A DNA stretch of 64,000 bases from Tritrichomonas musculus (taxonomy: Eukaryota > Parabasalia > Tritrichomonadida > Tritrichomonadidae), in assembly GCA_039105265.1 (NCBI GenBank), contig JAPFFF010000010.1, forward strand, positions 1,240,001-1,304,000. The letters are read 5' to 3'. This document shows, piece after piece, positions 51,176 to 61,902 of this stretch. The position numbers and the translations under genes were made by a program. How positions within the stretch are numbered: the stretch's first letter is position 1; every line of letters begins with the position of its first letter. The notes below the pieces were generated by a model. It did no database searches and had not been told where the DNA came from. It saw only the letters and a list, made by a program, of their open reading frames with translations.

Positions 51176-53806
51176 TCAGTTTAAATCACCAAAAAATATT
51201 TGATTCTTGAGTGCATCAAGCTTATTTTTTGCCATTTCGTTTCCGAGATTTGCTGCTTTCTGGTAGCATTCAATTGCTTTTGAGTAATCCTGGCCAACAA
51301 CTTGCCCATTTTCGTAATAAAGACCCAAAAATATTAGTGCATCAGAATTTCCTAAATCCGATGATTCTTTAAAGCATTGAAAAGCTTTTGAATCATCTTG
51401 TACAACACCTTTAGAATTCACATAGCACATTCCGAGGAAAAGCAATGCAGTTGAATTTTTAAGATCTGCAGCTTTTTGATAAAACTCAACCGCTTTTGAA
51501 TAATCTTGTTCGAAACCTTGACCATTTTCGAAACACATTCCTAAATGAAGGATAGAATTCGAATCTCCTTTCTCTGCAGCATTTTGAAAGCAATCAATAG
51601 CTTTTGAATAGCTTTGTTCGATTCCCTGACCATTCATATAACATAATCCGAGGTTGAACAATGCATCAAGCTTTCCCAAGTCAGCTGATTTCTGAAGGCA
51701 TTCGATTGCATAAGAATAATTTTGTTCAATTCCTTCTCCATTCAAATAGCAGAGCCCCAAAGCGAACAAAGCTTCAGAATTCTCCAACTCAGCTGCTTTT
51801 TGATAGTACTCAATAGCCTTTGAACAGCTTTTTTCAGTTCCCTGACCGTTTAAATAGCACACGCCCAAAGCGAACAGAGCTTGTGAATTTCCCAACTGTG
51901 CAGCTTTTTGATAGTATTCAATTGCCAATGAATAATTTTGCTCAACTCCTTGTCCAGTTGAGTAAAAAGTGCCAAGATTATACATCGACTCTGAGTTGCC
52001 AAGATCAGCGGCCTTCTTGAAGTAGTCCACTGCCTTTTCCGTGTCTTGTTCGACGCCTTCACCGTTTAAGTAGCTCAGTGCGAGGCCGAACATAGCGTCA
52101 GTATTTCCTAAGGAGGCCGCTTTTTGATACAATTCAATTGCCTTTGTATCGTCTTGCTCAACACCTTGCCCGTTCAAATAGCAGGTCCCCAAGTTGTACA
52201 TTGACTCTGGATTTCCAAGGAGTGCAGCTTTTTGAAAGAATTCAATCGCCTTTGAAATGTCTTGCTCAACACCGTCACCAACGTAGAAGCAAAAACCAAG
52301 GCCAAACAAAGCTTCAGAATTCCCCAAATCAGCAGCTTTTTGATAATATTCAATTGCCCTTGAATTGTCCTTTTCAACGCCTTGACCGTTATAATAATGA
52401 AGTGCTAAATTGAGTAGCGCTTCTGAATTTGAAAGGTCACCTGCTTTTTGATACAATTCAATCGCTTTTGAATAGCTTTGTTCAACGCCTTCTCCGCTTT
52501 CATAGCATAAAGCTAGATTAACAATGCCGTCGGAATTCCCAAGATCGCCGGCTTTTTGAAAGCATTCAATTGCTTTTGAATAGCTCTGTTCGGTTCCATA
52601 CCCATTGAAGTGACAAACACCGAGACTGACGAGAGCGGTTGAGTTTCCTAGCCTTGCAGATCTCTCAAAGTAATCAATGGCCTCAGCGTAGTCCTGATTA
52701 GAGTAGAATAAAGAACCCACTTTTTGAATACCATAAGAATTTCCTTGTTCTGATGACAATTCAAAATATTTGAGAGCTTTTTCATCGTCCTTTTTTTCTC
52801 TTTGATAAAGAAGACCGAGAAGATATGATGAGTAACCGTTTCCTTGCTCTGATGATTCACTCAAATATGGTATTGGATCTGCTGCTTCTTTTTCTTCCCT
52901 CTTTTCAAAAAGTTTTTCAATGTAACCGTTCACTTCACTCTCATCTATCGGCTCGCTTGAATACGAAAAATCACTCGACAAAAGTGCAAAAATTTTATCA
53001 AAAGAAGGACGCTCCTCAAAGTTGGCTTGCCAACATTTTGCTATGAGACTTCTCATCTTTTCATTGACGTTGTCACTGAATTGTGGACGATAGCCAGAAC
53101 AAACTTTTTGAATGAGTTCAGCGACTGGTATTTCATTGTATGGAATTTGGCCTGTTAAAATTGCATATGCAATCAGTGCAAACGAATAAACATCAGAACT
53201 TTCCTCATAAAATTTTTCATTTTCAAATCTTTCTGGAGATATATAAATCAATTGTGATTTAATTTGACCTTTAATGGCCAAATTAATGATTTTGGAAAAT
53301 GAAACAGAAAAAACTTGAGTTATTCCGTAATCACTAATATGTGGATAGTGGTTTTCATCATATAGAATGTTTTCTGGTTTCAGGTTGCCATGAGAAATAT
53401 TTTTTCTATGAAGATAGTTCATTGCATGCGATATTCCTAATAATGAAATGTATTTTTGTGTTGAATTAAGAATAAGTGCGCCACCAGTGATATATCCTAG
53501 TAAAGATCCTTTTGGGTAATATTCTGCTATAATTGATGGTTGTATTTTTTGGGGATTCGTAAAGGATTGAATATTTATTCCAATTAGTTTAAAAATTCCT
53601 GGATGACTTAATTCATATAATTTAATTGTTTGGTAAATCATTTGAATTTGCATTTCTTCATTAAATTCATTAGGAAGATTAATAATTTTTCCTGCATATT
53701 CTTTATTTTCTTTAATGTTTTTAATAAGATAAACTGTTCCCAAAAACCCATGTCCGAGAATCTGATTAGCTGGTTGGAAATATGCACCATTTAAATAGCA
53801 ACTCAT
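51176..53806 (-). CDS. Protein kinase-like protein with 15 Sel1 repeats
   Basis: 876 aa. Residues 12-285 are a kinase fold: glycine loop GHGFLGTVY (18-26), Lys40 in EYAGKI, APE equivalent SPERF, DVYSFALIAYAILTG, and RPSFDKIFALL at the end. The catalytic loop is HGNLKPEN (139-146) in place of HRDxKxxN, so the catalytic Asp is Asn141. The metal-binding motif is SDYG (Asp159 kept). It may be a pseudokinase or a very weak kinase. Residues about 320-865 hold 15 Sel1 (SEL1-like TPR) repeats of 36 residues (ALFALGVCYLNGQGTEKS), helical scaffolds for protein complexes. The family is abundant in trichomonads and their relatives; target unknown. ATG at 53806. The repeats are homogeneous, as expected from recent tandem duplication. 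Confidence 0.85.
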   Translation of the reverse strand: MSCYLNGAYFQPANQILGHGFLGTVYLIKNIKENKEYAGKIINLPNEFNEEMQIQMIYQTIKLYELSHPGIFKLIGINIQSFTNPQKIQPSIIAEYYPKGSLLGYITGGALILNSTQKYISLLGISHAMNYLHRKNISHGNLKPENILYDENHYPHISDYGITQVFSVSFSKIINLAIKGQIKSQLIYISPERFENEKFYEESSDVYSFALIAYAILTGQIPYNEIPVAELIQKVCSGYRPQFSDNVNEKMRSLIAKCWQANFEERPSFDKIFALLSSDFSYSSEPIDESEVNGYIEKLFEKREEKEAADPIPYLSESSEQGNGYSSYLLGLLYQREKKDDEKALKYFELSSEQGNSYGIQKVGSLFYSNQDYAEAIDYFERSARLGNSTALVSLGVCHFNGYGTEQSYSKAIECFQKAGDLGNSDGIVNLALCYESGEGVEQSYSKAIELYQKAGDLSNSEALLNLALHYYNGQGVEKDNSRAIEYYQKAADLGNSEALFGLGFCFYVGDGVEQDISKAIEFFQKAALLGNPESMYNLGTCYLNGQGVEQDDTKAIELYQKAASLGNTDAMFGLALSYLNGEGVEQDTEKAVDYFKKAADLGNSESMYNLGTFYSTGQGVEQNYSLAIEYYQKAAQLGNSQALFALGVCYLNGQGTEKSCSKAIEYYQKAAELENSEALFALGLCYLNGEGIEQNYSYAIECLQKSADLGKLDALFNLGLCYMNGQGIEQSYSKAIDCFQNAAEKGDSNSILHLGMCFENGQGFEQDYSKAVEFYQKAADLKNSTALLFLGMCYVNSKGVVQDDSKAFQCFKESSDLGNSDALIFLGLYYENGQVVGQDYSKAIECYQKAANLGNEMAKNKLDALKNQIFFGDLN

Positions 53807-54025
53807 ACCGAAAAAAACAAGATATAATTTTAAATTATCTAGGTATCACTTTTTGAGTTTTGTAAAATACTCAAAAAGTTATAAAACAGATAATTAAACA
53901 TAAATTAAGATATAGCTGAACTTTAATAATTAGTTTTGCTCCAATTATGTAAAGAAGAAGTCTTTTGTTACTTTTGGGGATTTTTTTTGTTCCATTTTGT
54001 CGAAATAAACAAGTAAATACATAAA

Positions 54026-54177
54026 TTATTTAAAAACTTGCTTGTTTTCTGTAATTTTATGGTTGTTCAGATAATCAATGAGCGATTGAATATCATATTT
54101 GCTTTTCACAATAAAAACGAGTCTTTCCTTCAAAATCTTCCATTTTTTTCAAAATATTCTTTGATTTTATCAGTCAT
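54026..54177 (-). pseudogene. N-terminal scrap of a DUF3447-type ankyrin protein
   Basis: Starts MTDKIKEYFEK and, after a frame change, reads LVFIVKSKYDIQSLIDYLNN and HKITENKQVFK. This resembles the helical N-terminus of DUF3447 ankyrin proteins as seen in the gene at 55128. About 50 codons, then a stop. Probably a relic left by rearrangement. Confidence 0.4.
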
Positions 54178-54217
54178 TTAGTGATAAAAAAATATAAAAT
54201 TGTCAAAAAAATGTCAA

Positions 54218-54405
54218 TAGGCTTGCTATTCTGATATCAATTATCAGGTTTGGCACTTTTTTTAACTCAGATAATCAATAATATAATGTTATCGATTGGA
54301 ACTTTTAATTGATGAATTCGATTATCAAGTATGAAATGTGATACAAAAAAATGCTTTTGATATCGAATCTTGATTAGTCGAAATTAATACCTGAAAAAAC
54401 AAAAA
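54218..54405. mobile_element. Truncated second copy of the hAT-like MITE
   Basis: Begins TAGGCTTGCTATTCTGATAT and follows the 42223 element for about 188 bp at roughly 93% identity by eye, with two short gaps. The right end is missing; another element begins at 54501. Confidence 0.85.
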
Positions 54406-54500
54406 CATTTGAATATATTCAAAAATTATAGTCATTAAATAAACCAACATTTTCATGAAGAAAATCCATAAAATTTTAAAATAGAAAGATTTCCTGATAC

Positions 54501-55033
54501 CTAGGCTTTTGTATCCAGTGAACTGAGTGTCCATTTTCGACTTTTTGTAAAAAGCTGTCACTTTTTGTGGACATAAAACTGCTTTTTTATTTAGTATTTT
54601 ATTCAAAGATTTGTGTTGAAGTATCCAAATAATATTTTAGTGGATACTTTATTTTTACTTTAATAAACTCATTAATATCAGAAAAAAAGCAATAATAAAT
54701 GTCTTAAACACCTACTATTCTTAATTTTTAAAAAACCTCTCAAATAAGAATTATAAACTTTTCAAATTCACTAAGAATGATTTTGACCAAGAAGATCAAC
54801 ATTTGAAATAAAAAAAAAAAAAAAAATTCAATGTAAATTTGAAGCGATATAATTGGTCAAACGAAATATACATTCAAAATAATCAATGAAAATTGAAAGG
54901 TGTATCCAAGATTGAATTAAAGTGTCCATTTTGGCGATTTTGGTTCCTCAAATTCTCTCAAAAAATAACGAACAAAAATGAGTATCAATTGGATACTTTT
55001 TGAATACAAACTCGTTTGGACACAAAAGCCTAG
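54501..55033. mobile_element. 533-bp hAT-like element with perfect 8-bp target duplication
   Basis: Inverted ends CTAGGCTTTTGTATCC (54501 on) and complement CTAGGCTTTTGTGTCC (to 55033) are flanked by CCTGATAC on both sides (54493-54500 and 55034-55041). It lies in the 5' flank of the ankyrin gene at 55128, so an earlier promoter may have been displaced. The interior is non-coding. The ends resemble, but are not the same as, those of the 42223 family. Confidence 0.8.
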
Positions 55034-55127
55034 CCTGATACAAAAAATGAAAAGTTTGGCAAGACAGAATATTTTTCAAAATTTTCTCACATTGAATACA
55101 TTAACAAAATTGAGAGCCCAAAATTTA

Positions 55128-56228
55128 ATGTCTACTTTAGACAATCCCGCTGTTGAAACTCATTTTAATGAGATGCGATGCATAGAGAATCTTTTTATTC
55201 AATTCATCGAAAGCGAAGAAAACTTAGAAGAAGCTGATTTTGAGATCAAGCAATATAATTATTTTGCAAATCTTCCACCTGAAGATAAAAAACTTAAATT
55301 AAAAGAAATTCTTTATTTAATATCACAGATAGGCGACAACCACCATCAAACAACCAATTTTTACGCCAAGATAGAACGACTCATTAATCTATTCACGACT
55401 GAAATCAAACAGAGCATGTCAAATGACGAAATATTCGATTATTTCCGCGAAAATTGCCGAATTATTCTTTTCCTCTTCACCACCGAAATCATTACGATGG
55501 ACAGGTACATTGCAAACTGGCTAATTCAATCTCCATTCAAACGCTTTTTTTCGAGAGAAATTTTAACGTTCGTCAAAGGAAGCCAAGTTACGGCTGATGA
55601 ATTAATTGAAGAAGAAGAAGCTAATTCATCACTTAAAAGGCAAATCGGAATGAATGACAGCTACATTTGTCAATTGATTCGTGATGATTCTGTTGAAGAA
55701 TTTATTAAATATGTCATGCAAGCAAACATGAATCTTTCGAGCTTGATTCCATTCTCGAAGTACGAATCAAGTCCATTTTTGATTGATGATAAATACAGAG
55801 AGATGCCTCAAATAGATTTAATGAAACCATATCAATCGAAAGCATCATTAATTGAATATACCGCATTTTATGGATCACTTAAAATTTTCAAATATTTAAG
55901 AATCAAAGATGTCAATTTTTCTCCTTCAATTTGGCTCTACGCAATTCACTCAAATAACCCCGACATCATTCATATCTTAGAAGAAGATGAAATTAATCCT
56001 CCAGATGGCAATTATGAGAAATGCTTCATCGAAGCTCTGAAATGCCATCATATCAAAGTGGCCAATTACCTATTGAATGAATATATCACAATGGATTCGA
56101 AAATTGCTCAGCAAGTTGTTAAATATCATAATTATGAAATTTTTAACGAAAAATTCATTGATCACTTTTTCGACTTCGCACAATTTGACTATCCTTTAAC
56201 CGTTAAGATTCTTCTTAATGATAGATAA
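55128..56228 (+). CDS. DUF3447-type ankyrin protein, N-terminal part, cut by an insertion
   Basis: ATG 55128 starts MSTLDNPAVETHFNEMRCIE; in-frame ATGs at 55047 and 54978 also exist, the latter inside the inserted element. The frame gives a helical N-terminus and then DUF3447 (YQSKASLIEYTAFYGSLKIF; WLYAIHSNNPDIIHILEEDE; CFIEALKCHHIKVANYLLNE). It stops within nine bases of the inverted end of the element at 56220. Across that element the host sequence resumes at 57487 with NTETSYDINSKIKVN, which is the natural continuation, followed by the ankyrin islands. So the present product is truncated to 366 aa, with two foreign residues. Family role unknown. Confidence 0.75.
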   Translation: MSTLDNPAVETHFNEMRCIENLFIQFIESEENLEEADFEIKQYNYFANLPPEDKKLKLKEILYLISQIGDNHHQTTNFYAKIERLINLFTTEIKQSMSNDEIFDYFRENCRIILFLFTTEIITMDRYIANWLIQSPFKRFFSREILTFVKGSQVTADELIEEEEANSSLKRQIGMNDSYICQLIRDDSVEEFIKYVMQANMNLSSLIPFSKYESSPFLIDDKYREMPQIDLMKPYQSKASLIEYTAFYGSLKIFKYLRIKDVNFSPSIWLYAIHSNNPDIIHILEEDEINPPDGNYEKCFIEALKCHHIKVANYLLNEYITMDSKIAQQVVKYHNYEIFNEKFIDHFFDFAQFDYPLTVKILLNDR

Positions 56229-57486
56229 AAAAATGGGAACTTTTCAAAAATTTTTTCTCAATTTTTTTACGAAAAATTTTAATTCAATTTTTCTGTTCCA
56301 TTGTCTATCTATTGTAATTTAATTCAAAAATTTAAACCAAAAATTTTTACTTAAATCTAAAAAGGACATTGAGCAAAGATATTTCAGAATTGAAACACAA
56401 TACGATAGTTTTAAATATATATTATCACTTCGAGAGGACCAGCAGGACTCAAAATCTTTAAACAGCGACGGAAAAATCACAAATTCTTCAAATATCCGAA
56501 CCCAACAAAACGATAATTCAAATATTGTAGATGGTTTTATTGTTTACAGAGGTTCTAAATGCTTGAATAAAGAATATATACTCACAAATAAACCAAAAAA
56601 AATGATGATATTTCCTTTTGAGAAAAAATGGAATTTCCATTTATTGTCAGTTTTTCTTAATGAATTAAATGAATTTATAAAATCGGATCATTCATTTCGA
56701 ACTAAAAATTCAAATAAAGGAAAAGTTATTAAATTTCATTTTATAAGCAGCTTAAATGCTAATTTTCATGTTTTTATAACGATAACTTCCGAAGATATAA
56801 CAGTAAAAGTATCTACTTTGTTTTTATTTTGAAGATGTAAAATTGATATTTTAAGATCAATAGAGAAACCAAATATAAATACAAAAAAAAAATAGCTAAA
56901 GGTGAAGATACTATTCAATTTTATAAACTTTTCCTTATTTCTAATTCTTCAGATGCAATTTTAAATGACCAACCTCTTGTTTTTTTTTTCAAAATTTGAT
57001 TTTTCAAATAGTTTTCATTTTTTCGCTAAACATTTTAATGATTTTCATATTAGTCTAATTAATGATTATCGATGCTTAAATAATTATTTTTCTCTATTTT
57101 GTAATATTAAAGAAAAAACAGTTAATTGTTTGCAACATTTAAAAGACCATGGTTTGAAAGGTTTTTTAAAATTTTATTTAGAAGAAATAAAAACTGAAAA
57201 AAGGCTGTTATGGAATTGACATTCCCTGTTCACATAGACTAGAAAAAGGTGCAGAATTTAGTGAATTAAAAAGATTGAGTAAAATATAATTTTAATATTC
57301 TAATATGATTTTATAATTTATATATTTTTGTTCTTTTTTTATGAATTTTTTTCGAAAAATTTTAACATTTTAAATTGAGATAAAATTTTTCGAAAAAAGT
57401 TCCATTTTTGAATGTTAGTATTCAAATAGTATTCAAATAGAAAATTGAATGAAAAATTTCGAAAAAGTTCCATTTTTTTATCTATC
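56220..57486. mobile_element. 1,267-bp TIR transposon inserted in the ankyrin gene, 8-bp target duplication
   Basis: Inverted ends GATAGATAAAAAAATGGGAA (56220 on) and complement GATAGATAAAAAAATGGAAC (to 57486), with further shared A/T-rich sequence inside. Flanked by TTCTTAAT at 56212-56219 and 57487-57494, a perfect duplication. An internal second copy of the GGAAC...AAAATTTT motif lies near 57395. It carries a decayed reading frame. Eight-base duplications suggest hAT or a Mutator relative. Confidence 0.85.
56323..57289 (+). pseudogene. Probable transposase relic inside the 1.27-kb element
   Basis: One frame runs 56323-56832 without an ATG (DIEQRYFRIETQYDSF; DGFIVYRGSKCLNKEY; KWNFHLLSVFLNELNEF). 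Other frames continue (VFFSKFDFSNSFHFFAKHFN; VNCLQHLKDHGLKGFLKFYL). The end reads GCYGIDIPCSHRLEKGAEF, which resembles the C-H end of SWIM zinc fingers in Mutator-like transposases ('GlPCxHxL'). Two or more frame changes. Assignment is tentative. Confidence 0.45.
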
Positions 57487-59890
57487 TTCTTAATACAGAA
57501 ACATCATATGATATAAACTCAAAAATCAAAGTCAATGATGTTTTATTTAATGAATTTTAGGAAGTTCAGAAAAATTGTTTATTTTTCATAACGTTTTTTT
57601 TATTTGTATTTTTATGAAATTTTTTTATTTTCTGTGTTTAATAAGACATTGTTGAGTGTTGCTGTTGAAAATAAGAATACTGAAATCGTTAAACTTTTAT
57701 TGGCGAATGAAAATATTGACGTTAATGCAAAGATAATTTATACTAAATTATTTTAAAACCGTTTATATATATTTTTTTTTTAAATATAATTCAAATTTTC
57801 TAAGATTTACTCAATTTTAAAAATATTCAATTTCATAGAATTTCATATTTTATTATTTTATTTTATTTCATTTGATGAATTTCATAGAATTTAAAAACTT
57901 GAAGTTTTATGGAATTCTAAAAAAAAGAATTATTTAAATGACGTTTTAAATAATTTTTTTATAAAATTTAAAATTGGATATATTTTAATTCCATTTGAAA
58001 AAACTGTGTTTTTTTTTATGAAATTTTTATTTTATATTTTTATCAATCAGCTTTAATAATTGCCATTCAAACTGGAAACAAAGAAATTATGCAACTTTTA
58101 TTATCACATCCCAATATTTCAGTTAACATGAAATTAATTCCAAACTTATTTTTTAATTCAATTTAAGCTTATCAAATTTTATTCAATTTTACTTTTTAAA
58201 ATATTAATGACATTTAAATTTAAAGTTTAAATAATATTCAGCATTTACCAATTTAATGAAATTTTAAAACATTAATTTTTTTAATTATGTTTTAAATTAT
58301 TTAATATTTTAATAGAATTCAATATCCAATGATTTCATTTCATTTTTAGATATGAAACATTTTAATGAAATTCATAAAATGAAAGATTTTTTATGAAATT
58401 TTTATGCGTTTTTCATTCGACAGCATTAACAACTGCTATCCAAAAAAGAGATATCGAAATTGTTCGATTATTGTTTTCTCATCCGAAAACTGATGTTAAT
58501 GAAGTATTCGTTCTGAAAACTTTTTTTAATATAATTTTAAAATATTTTATTTTTAATATAATTTAATAAAATGTTTTTATAAAATTTTAAAAAGACATAT
58601 TTTTCATGACATTCATAATTACTTTTTTTTGTTACATTTCAAAGGTTATTAATTTAATTCAATTTTTAATATTTTTACATTTTATCGAATTTTAAATAAC
58701 TGTTTTTTTTGGAGATCGTACAATTATATTTTTAATTTTTCATACAATTCAAAAAAATCATTTTTTTATGGCATTTCAATTTCAATTAATTTATCGAGTT
58801 CATATGGGTTTTATTTTTAATGGAATTAAAAATACTATTATTTGTATGGAATTTCAATATCAACTTTCTTACCGAATTCAATAATATTATATTTTTAATG
58901 GAATTCGAAACATTATTATTTTTATGCAATTAAAAATAATGTTATTTTTATGGCATTCCAATTCTTGCTATTTCATCGAATTCAATAATATTATATTTTT
59001 AATGGAATTCAAAATTTATTATTTTATATAATTCATATAATTAAATTTTAATGGAATTTTTATTTATTATTAAATCGAATTAAAAACAAATTTTTTTCTT
59101 ATGGAATTTTATATTTTTATTATTTTATCGCATTTTAATACAATTTTTTTCAAATAGAATTTAAATTTCAATATATTTTTGGTATTCAAGCTACTCATAA
59201 TTTCATAAAATTTTAATAATTACTATAATTCATCAAGTTCATATTTTAATATATTAATCAAATTCATAATTTTTATATATTTATCAAATTTAAAATTTAA
59301 GCATCTTATAACATTTCAATATTAATGGATTGCATAAAATTCTTATTCTTGTTGTTTTATACAATTCCAAAAATTATTTGATTTTTATTACATTCAAAAT
59401 TTAATGATTTCATTACATTTCAAATATTATATTATAATCATATTCAAATTTATGCTTTTTTTATTCTATTCAAACGATAAAAAATTTTATCGAATTTTCT
59501 TTTAGCTTTCATAAATCACCTTTACTTCTTGCTATTGAAAAAGGAACGGAAGAAATTGTGCAACTTTTATTGTCAAAGCCACAACTAAAGATCAATTATA
59601 TACTCATTTACAATCAATTTATTTTTAATGAAATTTTAAAGCATTTTAATTTCATGATATTTTCACATTTAATATTTTTTAATCATATTCAAAACTCTTC
59701 ATTTTTAAATGACATTCTATTTCATATTGTAAATATAATTTACACTTATTTTTATTTTAATGCAATTTGAATACACAATTTCATAAAACAGCCTTTATGT
59801 ATGTTGTTGAAAAAGGATATGTTGGCTATGTTAAATATTTCTTATCAAATCCAAATCTTGATATCAATCTGAAACCCATTTTCTTTTGCA
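57487..59890 (+). pseudogene. Ankyrin-repeat islands separated by A+T-rich spacers
   Basis: After the host sequence resumes (NTETSYDINSKIKVN), five isolated ankyrin units follow, each starting F[HNY]x[TS]xL and ending near DVN: 57637-57732 (TLLSVAVENKNTEIVKLLLA), 58038-58130 (LIIAIQTGNKEIMQLLLSHP), 58411-58500 (LTTAIQKRDIEIVRLLFSHP), 59507-59596 (PLLLAIEKGTEEIVQLLLSK) and 59779-59868 (AFMYVVEKGYVGYVKYFLSN). Each is ~30 codons in one open stretch. The spacers (285-1,000 bp) are stop-rich and made of degenerate ATTTTTATGGAATTTCAA-like units; the 40 bases before several islands are alike (TTATGAAATTTTTATTTT). No GTAYGT...ACTAACACACAG introns of the T. vaginalis type are seen. Either an unusual intron-rich gene or a gene broken up by spacer expansion. 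Confidence 0.6.
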
Positions 59891-60239
59891 TTATTTTTAT
59901 TCAATTTCAATAGATAACATATTTATAGCATTTCAAACATATATATGTTTTATAGAATTTCAATGATTTATTTTAATTGCGTTTCCAAAAATTTATTATT
60001 TCATTACGTTTAAAAATTCTAATATTTTCATAACATTTCAAAATACCCGTATTGTACACAATCCTAGTGAGTTTGCGATAATTCAATAATTCATATCACC
60101 ATAAAAAATTAATTCAAAAATTGAGAAGTTTATTTATCGATTTTTTTTTATTATAAATTCAAGCACTGAAGCTTATTCATAACACAAACCGGGAAAATGC
60201 CCACATTTATAATAATGCGTCCAAGGAGAAAGTTAAACA
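59869..60239. other. Transition from ankyrin islands to minisatellite
   Basis: A+T-rich to about 60160. Then 60163-60300 has an open, protein-like frame (ALKLIHNTNRENAHIYNNAS, then KEKVKQRLNNKPNSVS) that merges into the minisatellite. The first repeat units may have arisen from this coding tail. Confidence 0.4.
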
Positions 60240-61690
60240 GCGTCTCAATAATAAGCCAAACAGTGTTTCAATAAAAAGTCAAAAATCATCTCGATAAAAA
60301 GTCAAACAGCAACTAGATAAAAGTCAGACAGCGTCTCAATAAAAAGTCAAACTGTATCTCGATAAAAAGTCAAGCAAAATCTCGATAAAAATTCAAAAAC
60401 ATCTCGATAAAAAGTCAAGCAAAATCTCGATAAAAATTCAAAAACATCTCGATAAAAGGTCAAGCAAAATCTCGATAAAAATTCAAAAACATCTCGATAA
60501 AAAGTAAAAACATCTCGATAAAAGGTCAAACAAAATCTCGATAAAAAGAAAAAAATAATCTCGATAAAAATTCAAAAACATCTCGATAAAAGGTCAAACA
60601 AAATCTCGATAAAAAGTAAAAACATCTCGATAAAAAGTAAAAACATCTCGATAAAAGGTCAAACAAAATCTCGATAAAAAGAAAAAAATAATCTCGATAA
60701 AAATTCAAAAACATCTCGATAAAAGGTCAAACAAAATCTCGATAAAAAGTAAAAACATCTCGATAAAAGGTCAAACAAAATCTCGATAAAAAGAAAAAAA
60801 TAATCTCGATAAAAATTCAAAAACATCTCGATAAAAGGTCAAACAAAATCTCGATAAAAAGTAAAAACATCTCGATAAAAAGTAAAAACATCTCGATAAA
60901 AGGTCAAACAAAATCTCGATAAAAAGAAAAAAATAATCTCGATAAAAATTCAAAAACATCTCGATAAAAGGTCAAACAAAATCTCGATAAAAAGTAAAAA
61001 CATCTCGATAAAAAGTAAAAACATCTCGATAAAAGGTCAAACAAAATCTCGATAAAAAGAAAAAAATAATCTCGATAAAAATTCAAAAACATCTCGATAA
61101 AAGGTCAAACAAAATCTCGATAAAAAGTAAAAACATCTCGATAAAAGGTCAAACAAAATCTCGATATAAAGAAAAAGATAATCTCGATAAAAATTCAAAA
61201 ACATCTCGATAAAAGGTCAAACAAAATCTCGATAAAAAGAAAAAAATAATCTCGATAAAAATTCAAAAACATCTCGATAAAAGGTCAAACAAAATCTCGA
61301 TAAAAAGAAAAAAATAATCTCGATAAAAAGTCAAAAAACATTTCAATAAAAAGACAAACAACACCTCAATCAAAAGTCGGAAAACATCTCAATCAAAAGT
61401 CAAAAATCATCTCAATCAAAAGTCAGAAATCATCTCAATCAAAAGTCAGAAATCATCTCAATTAAAAGTCAGAAATCATCTCAATCAAAAGTCAGAAATC
61501 ATCTCTATAAAGAGTCAGAAATCATCTCAATCAAAAGTCAAAAATCATCTCAATCAAAAGTCAAAAATCATCTCAATCAAAAGTCAAAAATCATCTCAAT
61601 CAAAAGTCAAAAATCATCTCAATCAAAAGTCAAAAATCATCTCAATCAAAAGTCTGAAATCATCTCTATAAAGAGTAAAAAAACATTTCA
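60240..61690 (+). repeat. 22-23-bp minisatellite array 1
   Basis: About 64 units. The first 1.1 kb uses ATCTCGATAAAAAGTCAA-type units, with a higher-order period of ~133 bp (for example 60771 against 60904). From about 61365 the variant ATCTCAATCAAAAGTCAGAA takes over. Strongly strand-asymmetric (A-rich on plus). No coding potential on plus; the FYRDVF strings on minus are repeat artefacts. Confidence 0.9.
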
Positions 61691-61901
61691 ATAAAAAGTC
61701 AAAATTTTAAAAAATTATTTAGTATTTTTTTAGTTTATATTTTATGAATTCAAATATTTTTAATTTTCAATATTATTAATGAAATAAAGCAATCAATTTT
61801 TCAGTTAGTTTAATTATATTTTTTTAATGAAAAAACTTTATGCGTCTCCTACTTTTTCCGCATCAAAAATTGACAATATCAAAAAAATAATAGCAAGATA
61901 C
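61664..61901 (+). repeat. Duplicated 5' flank and first 25 codons of the BRCT gene
   Basis: 61664-61901 equals 62963-63200 (238 bp, offset 1,299) with no difference seen. It includes the A+T-rich leader, ATG 61827 and 25 codons (MKKLYASPTFSASKIDNIKK...), then breaks straight into minisatellite units. Confidence 0.9.
61827..61901 (+). pseudogene. Truncated 5' copy of the BRCT gene
   Basis: Encodes the same first 25 residues as the gene at 63126 up to IIARY, then two repeat-derived codons and a stop. Its promoter region is identical to the full gene's, so a short non-coding transcript is possible. Confidence 0.8.
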
Positions 61902-61902
61902 A

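Noticed and set aside
60347-61092. Minus-strand FYRDVF-type repeat proteins
   Set aside because: They arise from the minisatellite, recur with its period and lack any start context.
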